In this document: positions 1-7,774 of the stretch, one piece after another
How positions within the stretch are numbered: the first letter of the stretch is position 1
Layout of the letters: each line of letters begins with the position of its first letter
Origin: CAYLMM01 sp964384825
GTDB lineage: Bacteria; Krumholzibacteriota; Krumholzibacteriia; LZORAL124-64-63
Direction: 5' to 3'
DNA length: 64,000 nt
NCBI GenBank assembly: GCA_964384825.1
Contig: CAYLMM010000006.1
Coordinates: 1 to 64,000, forward strand
Notes under the pieces: generated by a model
Told to the model about the DNA's origin: nothing
The model's database searches: none
The model's input: only the letters and a program-made list of their open reading frames with translations
Translations under genes and position numbers: made by a program

Positions 1-147
1 CGAGTTGGCCGCCCGCTCAACTCACCTCCGTACTCGCAGCGCCGCCCCCCCCTTGCCCCCCCCAAAACTTTCTGATACCATAATTTCATACAACCCTCAT
101 CCATAAACAGCCCATAATCCCGCCCTCGCCCAGAATAGGAAACCACT

Positions 148-2757
148 ATGAAGCCCCACCTCGCTACCCTGGCTCTTCTATTCCTCCTCCTAGCCCCGAA
201 CCCCGCCCTCCCCGGCGACAACTCCAATTGGTCCAGCGACTTCTACCGCCCCGGCGTCACCGGCACGGTCCAAGTCCTGGCCGATTTCCAGAACGAACTG
301 ATCATCGGCGGCTCGTTCAACGCGGTGGGCCCCTTGCCGGCGGCCAACATCGCCCGCTGGAACGGCAGTTCCTGGAGAACGCTCGGCGACGGCCTGAGCG
401 AGCCCGTCGACGACATGCTGGTTGTGGACGATCAGCTGATCATCAGCGGCGCGTTCATGCGCGCCGGAGCAACCGACGTGGATCATGTAGCGGTCTGGGA
501 CGGTTGCCGCTGGTCGCCTTTAGGCGAAGGTCTGCCCCAGTCGGGCCCGTTGATCGTCTACAAGGACATGCTCTACTGCGGAAGCTGGCGCCTGGAGGGC
601 GATGTCTGGGTCGACGCGATCGGCGCGGGCGGCGGCATCCTGGATATGGTGATCCACGACGGATTGCTCGCCTTCGGCGGCAATCTCGACGAGTTTGTCG
701 GGGGAGGAACCGGTGATGTCGCCGCCTGGGACGGCGAGAAGGTCCTGAACATCTGGCCAGGATTCGGTACCCGCTACAAAATCTCGCTGGAGTCGTTCCG
801 GGGCGATCTCTATGCCGCCCAAGGGCATTTCGCCGTGACCCACAATCTATATCGATGGGATGGCGATCAGTGGGTGGGCATCGAAGGCGATTGCCCGTAC
901 GGCGCGGTGACCGACCTGGAGGTTGTCGATGACAAGCTGTACATGGCTACGGAGTCGTCGACCATATACGTCAAATCCACGACCTGGGGCGTGACCGGGA
1001 AGCACTTGAGCCACTGGGACGGGTCGCAGTGGAAGACGGATATCGATTTCGTGGGCGAGGCGATCTACGACATCCTCCCCCATGGCGACCGGATGGTCGT
1101 CGGCGGGGATTTCTTCGCCATCACGAAACCCGCGTATTTAGGTGGTTACCTCCTGGCGTCCGGGATCTTCATTCAAGGTCCGTGCGGACCGGTTTCCCTG
1201 GTCGAGGGCGGACTGGGCGCCGAAGATCGAGTCGAAATGCTGCTGCCGGGGGAAAACGAACTGGTCGTGGGCGGGAGGTTCAAGACCATCGGTAATCTCG
1301 CATCCCCGGGCGTGGCGGCGGTCGAGCATGCGGATTGGCGGTCGCGAGGCTTGAGCCTTCTTTCCTGGCCGATGGGCATGGGATGGCATGAAGGCCGGTT
1401 GTTCTGCGTGCCGGATACCTGGATCCAATATCATGACATTATTCAATTGCGGTATTGGGATGATGGTTGGAAGTCGATAAACAGCCTGTGGTTTGAAGGT
1501 GTGGCCGAATATCAAAACCTGTGTCCGACGTCAACGCGTTTACTGCAGCACGGAGAAGATCTGCTGATTCCTGTGCAAATGGGAATCCGCAAAATCGTAA
1601 AAAATCAAATCGACAGCCATGTTTTAGTTACGACGGAATTCCTCGCTGAAATCGAAGGCGACTTTGGAAACACCCACGTCTCCTCCCTCTGCCAATGGGG
1701 CAACCGCCTGATCGCCGGCGGCGCGTTCGAGGCCATCGACGGCGTGCCCGCGCACAACATCGCCGTTTACGAAGACGGCCTGTGGCTGCCGATGGGCGAC
1801 GGCGCGGACGGCGACGTCGACAACATCGTCGAGATCGGCGGCGTACCCTACATCAACGTCCGGCACGACATCGACAGCCGGACCGCCCGGAGCGACATCT
1901 ACCGCTGGAACGGATCGAGCTGGGTCCTGGTGGTCGGCGACGTCGAAGGCAGCCTGACGCTGGGGTCGTACGGCGGCATGCTGGTCGCGGGGGGCGAATT
2001 CACGAGCATCGGGGGCGTGGCGGCCAACCGGATCGCCGTGCGCCACGGAGATTACTGGCATCCGGTGGACGACGGGGTCAACGGGCGCGTCTACGCCGTC
2101 GCCGAGTACGACGGCGCCCTGTGGGTGGGCGGCGCCTTCACCAGGGCCGGCGAAAAGGTCGCCGCCGGGATCTGCTGCTGGCGGGGCCCGGCCGTCGAGG
2201 TCGTGATGAAGGATTTCTCAGCCGAACGGGTCGAAGGCGGCGTGCGGCTGAGCTGGGAGTTGAACGAGTCTCTGTACGGAGTCATGCGAGTGGTCTGCGA
2301 TGACGGGATCGGCGCCGAGAGGCTCGTGAAGGAAGTCCCGGAAACATCGCTCATGTCGTTCACGCATCTCGACCGCCAGGCCCCGGACATCGGCGTCGAG
2401 TACACGCTGAAGCTCGTCTACGACGAACGATGGTCGCAGGATCTCGCCTCGGCCGAGGTCCCGGCCCTGACCCAGCCGTCGCGGACCCGTCTCGGAGCCC
2501 CGGTCCCCAATCCCTGCAATCCGAGCACGACCGTCGAGGTCGAGATGGCGGACCTCGAGCACGTCAAGCTCTGCGTCTTCGACCTGCGCGGCCGCCTGGT
2601 CCGCACCCTGCACGACGGCGAGCTGCCCGTCGGCGCCCACCATCTGACCTGGGACGGGATTCGGACCGACGGCAAACCCGCCGCTTCGGGCGTCTATTTC
2701 GTGCGGATGGAGACGCCGGGCCGGATCTGGTCGGAGAAGGTGACTTTGGCCAGGTGA
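148..2757 (+). CDS. Secreted beta-propeller-repeat protein with FlgD-like C-terminal sorting domain
   Basis: An 869-residue secreted protein. Residues 1-22 form a signal peptide (hydrophobic LATLALLFLLLAP, then PALPGD). The body repeats the pattern GGxF...G...A..IA.W.G..W at least six times (for example LIIGGSFNAVG, LIISGAFMRAG, LIAGGAFEAID, LVAGGEFTSIG, LWVGGAFTRAG), which suggests a beta-propeller or similar blade repeat. The last ~85 residues are a FlgD-like Ig-fold tail: PNPCNPSTT, LRGRLVRTL, a W-D-G turn, ASGVYFVRM and a basic end. The usual NPFNP is NPCNP here. Such tails direct export through the type IX system in Bacteroidota and are common in related candidate phyla. There is no catalytic motif, so a surface or adhesive role is only an inference. 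It stands alone and is convergent with the next gene. Confidence 0.8.
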   Translation: MKPHLATLALLFLLLAPNPALPGDNSNWSSDFYRPGVTGTVQVLADFQNELIIGGSFNAVGPLPAANIARWNGSSWRTLGDGLSEPVDDMLVVDDQLIISGAFMRAGATDVDHVAVWDGCRWSPLGEGLPQSGPLIVYKDMLYCGSWRLEGDVWVDAIGAGGGILDMVIHDGLLAFGGNLDEFVGGGTGDVAAWDGEKVLNIWPGFGTRYKISLESFRGDLYAAQGHFAVTHNLYRWDGDQWVGIEGDCPYGAVTDLEVVDDKLYMATESSTIYVKSTTWGVTGKHLSHWDGSQWKTDIDFVGEAIYDILPHGDRMVVGGDFFAITKPAYLGGYLLASGIFIQGPCGPVSLVEGGLGAEDRVEMLLPGENELVVGGRFKTIGNLASPGVAAVEHADWRSRGLSLLSWPMGMGWHEGRLFCVPDTWIQYHDIIQLRYWDDGWKSINSLWFEGVAEYQNLCPTSTRLLQHGEDLLIPVQMGIRKIVKNQIDSHVLVTTEFLAEIEGDFGNTHVSSLCQWGNRLIAGGAFEAIDGVPAHNIAVYEDGLWLPMGDGADGDVDNIVEIGGVPYINVRHDIDSRTARSDIYRWNGSSWVLVVGDVEGSLTLGSYGGMLVAGGEFTSIGGVAANRIAVRHGDYWHPVDDGVNGRVYAVAEYDGALWVGGAFTRAGEKVAAGICCWRGPAVEVVMKDFSAERVEGGVRLSWELNESLYGVMRVVCDDGIGAERLVKEVPETSLMSFTHLDRQAPDIGVEYTLKLVYDERWSQDLASAEVPALTQPSRTRLGAPVPNPCNPSTTVEVEMADLEHVKLCVFDLRGRLVRTLHDGELPVGAHHLTWDGIRTDGKPAASGVYFVRMETPGRIWSEKVTLAR

Positions 2758-2786
2758 GGCGGCTCGAGTCCGCGCTCCCATAGAAA

Positions 2787-2813
2787 AGGCCCCCGGCCAA
2801 AAACCGGGGGCCT
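2787..2813 (-). terminator. Bidirectional hairpin between convergent genes
   Basis: A perfect 10-bp stem, AGGCCCCCGG / CCGGGGGCCT, with a CCAAAAA loop. On the minus strand it is followed by TTTTCTA, a rho-independent terminator for the minus-strand gene ending at 2838. On the plus strand it has no T-run but lies just past the stop at 2757. Confidence 0.8.
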
Positions 2814-2837
2814 AACCATGTCAACTCAATCCGGAAC

Positions 2838-4283
2838 CTACTTCACCAAAACCACCTTCCCAACCCGAACCCCCTCCTGCTCCCCCCTCAACCGCACGAA
2901 GTAGACCCCCGAAGGAACCGCATTCCCCCGGTCATCCATCCCGTCCCAGACCACCTCGTAAGCCCCCGGCTCCCGATGCCGGTTCTCCACGACGGCCACG
3001 ACACGGCCCGCGCAATCGTAGATCTCCAAAGCCACGGCTCCGGCCACGCCCACATCGTAGGGAATGGTCGTGCTGGGATTGAACGGATTGGGATGGGCGG
3101 CGCGCAGGGCCAGGCGGCGCGGCGCGGCGGAGGTCAGCTCGACCGTGCGCGAGGCCAGAGCGATCCAGTCCTCGCCGACCAGGCCGCTGAGGGTGTAGAC
3201 GACGGTCGCGCCGACCGGGGCCGCAGGATGATCTACCGCGGCGAATCCCTCGACGCCCTCCGACTCGAAGGGCACGTTCCAGGTGCGGCCCTCGGCGTCG
3301 GCGCAATCGAGGCGCAGGCGGTCGGCGGCGAATCCGGGGCAGGACCAGGCCAGCCGCACGGCGCCGCGATCGATGTCGGCCAGGAACGAGGGCACCGTGT
3401 TGGGCACCACCGTGTAGTCGGCGATGCCGACCGAGAGGTTGTCGTTGCCCTGGCTCTCCTCGACCTCGTCATCGGCGTCGGCCAGGGTGTAGAAGTAATA
3501 GCGATGGTCCACGTCGGGATGGAGCTGGCTCCGGCACGCATCGAAGTAGAAGGGGACCGTTCGGTGGCCGATGGAGTTGGCGGCCAGGCCGTCGAAGCGC
3601 GTGCGTCCCAGATAGATCATCGAATCGAAGCCGGCGGGCGCGGCCCCGGCGTCGCCCTTGAAGACCAGCGGGACGTCGGAGAAGTAGGCCTCGACCCAGA
3701 ACGGTCCGGCGGCCATGTCGGAGGTGTTGCGGATCTTCACCTCGAACCAGTTCATCTCGTTCAGCCCGGTGAATTCGGGCACCCGGTCGGGCGTGCAGGC
3801 GGCGAGATTCGCCAGCGGCGGCGGCATCACGGTGATCGGGCGGGAGGCTTGGTTGTCGGTCTCGTCGGTCTCCTCGAGCTCGGCCAGCGGATCGGCCACC
3901 ACCAGCAGATGGTGGTCGATGGCCATGCGCAGGAAACAGTCGCCGCGGAACTGCGAGAGGTCGACCACCGTGGTGTCGGCGACGATGGTGCGGGCGGCGA
4001 GTTCGCCGACATCCCGGATCGTCAGCAGGTAGGCCGAAGCGTCGAGCGTGTCGGCGTCGCTGATGTAGTAGCCGATCTTCGCGATCGGGGCGGCGTAGTA
4101 TCCCTTGTTGTGCAGCAGACAGGAGATGGTCAGGGGCGTGTCGTAGGTCGGCATCTCGAAGATATCGGGCGCCTGGACGTCGGAGACCGTGAGGTTCGGG
4201 CCGGCGAGACAGGGATGGACCAGAAGACCGCCGAGAAGCAGCAGGACGGCGAATGCGATTCCTGGACGACGCGATCCGATCAT
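2838..4283 (-). CDS. Secreted CARDB-domain protein with FlgD-like C-terminal sorting domain
   Basis: A 481-residue secreted protein. A signal peptide covers about residues 1-27 (AVLLLLGGLLVHPCLAG). Two CARDB-type beta-sandwich domains follow, at about 28-155 and 160-295. The first is recognisable from PNLTVSDV at its start and ETDETDN near its end. An FN3-like stretch leads into the FlgD-like tail (about 394-481: HPNPFNPSTTI, PSGVYFVRL, ending VGKVVLVK). CARDB domains are adhesion modules in bacterial cell-surface proteins. The start has a GGGAG Shine-Dalgarno. A good sigma-70 promoter lies upstream (4347-4375) and a hairpin terminator lies downstream, so this is a monocistronic unit. The ligand is unknown. 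Confidence 0.82.
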   Translation of the reverse strand: MIGSRRPGIAFAVLLLLGGLLVHPCLAGPNLTVSDVQAPDIFEMPTYDTPLTISCLLHNKGYYAAPIAKIGYYISDADTLDASAYLLTIRDVGELAARTIVADTTVVDLSQFRGDCFLRMAIDHHLLVVADPLAELEETDETDNQASRPITVMPPPLANLAACTPDRVPEFTGLNEMNWFEVKIRNTSDMAAGPFWVEAYFSDVPLVFKGDAGAAPAGFDSMIYLGRTRFDGLAANSIGHRTVPFYFDACRSQLHPDVDHRYYFYTLADADDEVEESQGNDNLSVGIADYTVVPNTVPSFLADIDRGAVRLAWSCPGFAADRLRLDCADAEGRTWNVPFESEGVEGFAAVDHPAAPVGATVVYTLSGLVGEDWIALASRTVELTSAAPRRLALRAAHPNPFNPSTTIPYDVGVAGAVALEIYDCAGRVVAVVENRHREPGAYEVVWDGMDDRGNAVPSGVYFVRLRGEQEGVRVGKVVLVK

Positions 4284-4346
4284 GACGGGCTCCCTGTTTC
4301 GAGGAGGGCGGGGCGGCGGGATAGGGGACTGGACCGATTCGTTCCG

Positions 4347-4375
4347 ATTGTAGCAAAACGACTAAAGAAGTTCAA
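4347..4375 (-). promoter_or_regulatory. Sigma-70 type promoter for the CARDB gene
   Basis: Read on the minus strand: TTGAAC, 17 bp, TACAAT, about 64 bp before the start at 4283. Confidence 0.65.
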
Positions 4376-4432
4376 TTTCACCGATTCCGGTCACAATACG
4401 CAGCGGTGACCGTTTCGCGGCGGCGCCCGCCC

Positions 4433-4461
4433 TTGTACGCGTCGGCGGGTTGGCCGATAAT
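4433..4461 (+). promoter_or_regulatory. Sigma-70 type promoter for the isoaspartate methyltransferase gene
   Basis: TTGTAC, 17 bp, GATAAT, about 68 bp before the start at 4530. The -10 is good and the -35 is weak. Confidence 0.5.
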
Positions 4462-4529
4462 GTGACCATCGCTCCGGTCGCGCCCGGACCGGCCCCGACC
4501 CGCCCGTCACGCCTGTCGAGGAGGAGGGG

Positions 4530-5321
4530 ATGCGCGCGCGGGACGCGAGGTTCCTGCCGCCGTTGCTCATGACGGTGATGCTGGCAATCTTCGGATTCGG
4601 GGCGGGAGCCTGCGGAGACGGCGGCTCGGCCGGCGGCTCCGGCCCGGGCCCCGATCGGCGCCGCGCCGACCGGGCCCGGATGGTCGCCGAGGTCGAGCGC
4701 GACTGCGCCCGGCTGGGCGATGTCCTCGGCCGCCGCCATCTGGATCCCGCGGTCCGCGACGCCCTGCTCGACGTTCCCCGTCACGTCTTCATCCCGCCGG
4801 AATTCGGCCGCGTCGCCTACGTCAACAACGCCCTGCCCATCGGCCACGACCAGACGATCAGCCAGCCCACCATCGTAGCCCTGATGACCGACCTGCTGCG
4901 CGTGGGGCCCGGCGACACGGTGCTCGAGGTGGGCACCGGTTCGGGTTACCAGGCTGCGGTCCTGGCGCGGGTCTGCGCCCACGTCCACACCATCGAGATC
5001 GTGCGTCCCCTGGCCCGTTCCGCCCGGGCCAGGCTGGCGCGCCTCGGCTACGACAACGTCACCGTCTACGAGGGCGACGGCTGGCGGGGGGTGCCCGAGC
5101 ACGCTCCCTACGCCGGGATCATCGTCACCGCGGCGCCCGACCGGGTGCCCCGGGCCCTGCTCGATCAGCTCGCCCCCGGCGGACGGCTGGTGCTGCCGGT
5201 CGGCCCGGTCGGCGGCGTGCAGGAGATGGTGGTGGTCAGCAAGTCGGCCGACGGATCGTTGAGCAGTCGCGAGGTCTTGCCGGTCAGGTTCGTGCCGTTG
5301 ACCGGAGGCGGCGGCGACTGA
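4530..5321 (+). CDS. pcm: Protein-L-isoaspartate O-methyltransferase with a lipoprotein signal
   Basis: A 263-residue homologue of protein-L-isoaspartate(D-aspartate) O-methyltransferase, which uses S-adenosylmethionine to methylate isoaspartyl residues in damaged proteins. The SAM-binding motif VLEVGTGSGYQAAVLARV lies at about 131-148. The family segments IGHDQTISQPTIVALMTDLL and GIIVTAAPDRVP are also present. The start is fixed by AGGAGGAGGGG directly before ATG. This gives an N-terminus with a hydrophobic stretch ending in a lipobox-like GAGAC (Cys28) and then a Gly/Ser/Pro-rich linker. Most family members are cytosolic and about 210 residues long. An internal Met at 4680 would give a cytosolic form but has no comparable ribosome site. 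A signal-bearing enzyme implies an envelope location, where the source of SAM is unclear. Confidence 0.9.
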   Translation: MRARDARFLPPLLMTVMLAIFGFGAGACGDGGSAGGSGPGPDRRRADRARMVAEVERDCARLGDVLGRRHLDPAVRDALLDVPRHVFIPPEFGRVAYVNNALPIGHDQTISQPTIVALMTDLLRVGPGDTVLEVGTGSGYQAAVLARVCAHVHTIEIVRPLARSARARLARLGYDNVTVYEGDGWRGVPEHAPYAGIIVTAAPDRVPRALLDQLAPGGRLVLPVGPVGGVQEMVVVSKSADGSLSSREVLPVRFVPLTGGGGD

Positions 5322-5350
5322 TCCGCGCCCCGGCCCGCCCCGCATCATTT

Positions 5351-5420
5351 GCCGCAATTCCCCGTTTCCCTTTGTCTTGCGCCGTTCCCCCCCGTTTCTC
5401 TCCGTTCCCGGCCGTTCCCC
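5351..5420 (+). repeat. 10-bp-phased tandem repeat (CCGTTYC) next to a sigma-54 promoter
   Basis: CCGTT begins at 5362, 5382, 5392, 5402 and 5412, exactly 10 bp apart. The slot at 5372 holds a degenerate TTGTC and the block at 5351-5360 a weaker CCGCAATTC. The consensus unit is NCCGTTYCCC. The top strand is strongly pyrimidine-rich. The array ends 8 bp before the sigma-54 element, so it could be a helically phased activator site. It could also be a simple polypyrimidine tract. Confidence 0.75.
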
Positions 5421-5428
5421 GCGATCGG

Positions 5429-5443
5429 TGGCACACCCCTTGC
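5429..5443 (+). promoter_or_regulatory. Sigma-54 (-24/-12) promoter of the glycan cluster
   Basis: TGGCACACCCCTTGC matches the RpoN consensus TGGCAC-N5-TTGC, with the required GG-N10-GC spacing. Transcription would begin near 5455, leaving a leader of about 120 nt before the ATG at 5576. Confidence 0.7.
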
Positions 5444-5452
5444 CCTACGCCT

Positions 5453-5486
5453 CCCCGGAGGTTCCGGTGAAATACCGGAAACGGGG
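5453..5486 (+). other. Hairpin in the 5' leader of the glycan cluster
   Basis: An inner stem TTCCGGT / ACCGGAA with a GAAAT loop (5462-5480), flanked by an outer CCCCG / CGGGG pairing. It sits at the predicted start of the sigma-54 transcript. It does not match a riboswitch class I recognise. Confidence 0.5.
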
Positions 5487-5575
5487 GTCGAGGATGAGCG
5501 GGTTGATCGCCCAACTCGTTGTAATGCCATCCGGTGCGGCAAGCGCGCCGGCGAGACCCGGAATCGGAGCGGCCC

Positions 5576-7726
5576 ATGAATACGCCCAACAATCGCCCGG
5601 AAGCGCCGGATTCCATCCGCTCGGGATGGCTCCGCGCCTTTGTATCAAGGTTGGAGAAGAGCAGCCCCGCGGATCTGATCCGGAGGCACCGCACTCTCTT
5701 CTTCAACCTTGTCTTCGGTGGTCTGTCGATCCTGACGACCACCTTCGCCTTCCTGATCCGGTTCGATCTGGCCGGATTGGATGTTCACGGCTATTGCTGG
5801 CATCCCTTCTGGTGGCCTCTGGCCGCCGCGACGGCCTCGATGCGGCTGCTGAGCCTGCGCGCCTTCGGGCGGCACCGGGCTTCGTGGCGCTACGCCTCGC
5901 TGGATGATGTCCGGCCGATGCTGTGGAGCGTGATGATCGGATCGACGACCGCCGCCCTGGCCTGGCTGACCCTCGAGATCGGCCCGGTGCCGGTGACGGT
6001 CATGGCCCTGGACGCCCTGCTGTATCTGCTGGGTTCGCTGGTCGTCAGGTTCGCCTACCGCCTGCTGCCCCGGATGCACGGCGAGCCCTTTCCCCGGCGC
6101 CGCGCGTTGATCGTGGGCGCCGGCGCGGCGGGAAACCTGACGATCGAGGCGATGTTCTCTGCCGGATTGCGGGGATACCGGCCGGTGGCCCTGGTCGACG
6201 ACGATCCCCTGAAGCGGGGCCTGACCATCCACGGCGTCGAGGTGAAGGGCCCGATCGCCGATGTCGGGAAGGTGGCGCGCCGCAGCAAGGCCGAGGCGAT
6301 CGTGCTGGCGGTGCCCTCGGCGAGCACGGCGCAGGTCTACCGCATCGCCAAGGCCTGCCGCGATACCGGGCTGCCGCTGAAGACCATCCCGGATTTCGGC
6401 CTGATCCTGGAGAACGGTAATTCGCCGGCCGCGGTGCGCGACTTCGATCTCGACGTGCTGCTGAACCGCCGGCCGATGCGCGAGGACGTGCCCCGGGTCA
6501 ACGAGATGCTCGCGGGCCGGACGGTGCTGGTGACCGGCGCGGCCGGCAGCATCGGCTCGGAGCTCTGCCGCCAGATCGGCGAGAGCGACGCGAAGGCCCT
6601 GATCTGCCTGGACAAGGACGAGAACGGCCTGTTCCGCATCGAGCAGGAACTGCGGCGGACCGCGCGGGTCGCCGAGCTGGAGTTCTTCCTCGGCGACATC
6701 AAGAACCGCGGCCGTATCGACCATCTCTTCGTGCGGCGGAAGCCCGAGATCGTCTTCCACGCCGCGGCCTACAAGCACGTGCCGGTGCTGCAGCATCATC
6801 CGGTCGAGGCGGTGCTGAACAACATCGGCGGGACGCAGAACCTGGCCGAGACCGCGCGGCGCCACGGAGCCCATCGTTTCGTGATGATCTCGACGGACAA
6901 GGCGGTGCGCCCGACCTCGGTGATGGGCGCCTCGAAGCAGGTCGCCGAGAAGATCATCCTGCGCAACGCGATCGAGAAGGGCCGGACCGTGTTCACCACG
7001 ATCCGCTTCGGCAACGTCCTGGGGTCGAACGGGTCGGTGGTCGAGCTGTTCCGCGGGCAGATTCGCCGCGGCGGGCCGGTGACGGTCACCCATCCCGACA
7101 TCGAGCGCTACTTCATGACCATCCCCGAGGCCGTGCGGCTGGTGCTGGCCGCCGCCGCGATCGGCGAGGGGAAGGAGGTCTTCGTCCTGGACATGGGCGA
7201 TCCGGTGCGGATCGACGACCTGGCCCGCCAGATGATCACCCTCAGCGGCCTGACCCCCGACATCGACGTGCCGGTGGTCTATTCGGGGCTGCGGCCGGGC
7301 GAGAAGCTCTACGAGGAGCTTTGGGCCGACGGCGAGATGCCGCATCCGACCGGCACGCCCGGCATCCTGGTGGCGGCCGAGCGCGAGGCTCCCGACATGG
7401 GCTGGATCGCACGGGTGGACGGGATCCTGGCGGCCGCCGAGAACGAGGATCTGGAGGGCGTCTGGTCGGCTCTTCTGAAACTGGTGGACGAGTTCCAGGG
7501 ACGTCGCGGCGCGGAGGCGGCCCTGCCGCCCGACGCGAAGACTTCGGGCCGGCGCGCGCCGGCGAGGAAGGCCGCGGCCGCGACCGTGGGCGCGGCGGGG
7601 ATGGACGTCGGCGCGGCCCGGGCCGCCGCGTCGCTGGATCCCGGAATGGTCTGCGCCTCCTGCGCGTTTCCCGAAGGGGGCTGTCGACTGAGCCGCGCCG
7701 CGGGAATCGCTCCCGAGGTACGATGA
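5576..7726 (+). CDS. Membrane-bound nucleotide-sugar 4,6-dehydratase (PglF/WbpM/CapD type)
   Basis: A 716-residue long-form UDP-sugar dehydratase. N-terminal membrane segments (about 35-150) precede a first Rossmann domain with ALIVGAGAAGN. The catalytic short-chain-dehydrogenase domain follows, with TGAAGSIGSE at 320-329, HAAAYKHVP, and MGASK at 450-454 where Met replaces the classic Tyr, as in the PglF/FlaA1/WbpM group. In PglF this enzyme converts UDP-GlcNAc to the 4-keto-6-deoxy sugar, the first step of bacillosamine synthesis. Partner enzymes are encoded at 17997-20490. The C-terminus carries an odd Ala/Arg-rich extension ending in a Cys cluster (CASCAFPEGGC). I chose the ATG at 5576, which follows GGAGCGGCCC, over an upstream ATG at 5534. 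First gene of the cluster. Confidence 0.88.
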   Translation: MNTPNNRPEAPDSIRSGWLRAFVSRLEKSSPADLIRRHRTLFFNLVFGGLSILTTTFAFLIRFDLAGLDVHGYCWHPFWWPLAAATASMRLLSLRAFGRHRASWRYASLDDVRPMLWSVMIGSTTAALAWLTLEIGPVPVTVMALDALLYLLGSLVVRFAYRLLPRMHGEPFPRRRALIVGAGAAGNLTIEAMFSAGLRGYRPVALVDDDPLKRGLTIHGVEVKGPIADVGKVARRSKAEAIVLAVPSASTAQVYRIAKACRDTGLPLKTIPDFGLILENGNSPAAVRDFDLDVLLNRRPMREDVPRVNEMLAGRTVLVTGAAGSIGSELCRQIGESDAKALICLDKDENGLFRIEQELRRTARVAELEFFLGDIKNRGRIDHLFVRRKPEIVFHAAAYKHVPVLQHHPVEAVLNNIGGTQNLAETARRHGAHRFVMISTDKAVRPTSVMGASKQVAEKIILRNAIEKGRTVFTTIRFGNVLGSNGSVVELFRGQIRRGGPVTVTHPDIERYFMTIPEAVRLVLAAAAIGEGKEVFVLDMGDPVRIDDLARQMITLSGLTPDIDVPVVYSGLRPGEKLYEELWADGEMPHPTGTPGILVAAEREAPDMGWIARVDGILAAAENEDLEGVWSALLKLVDEFQGRRGAEAALPPDAKTSGRRAPARKAAAATVGAAGMDVGAARAAASLDPGMVCASCAFPEGGCRLSRAAGIAPEVR

Positions 7727-7774
7727 ATCCAATAGGAATTGAGGGGCCGACGGTCCTGGGGTAGAGTGGTGCAC

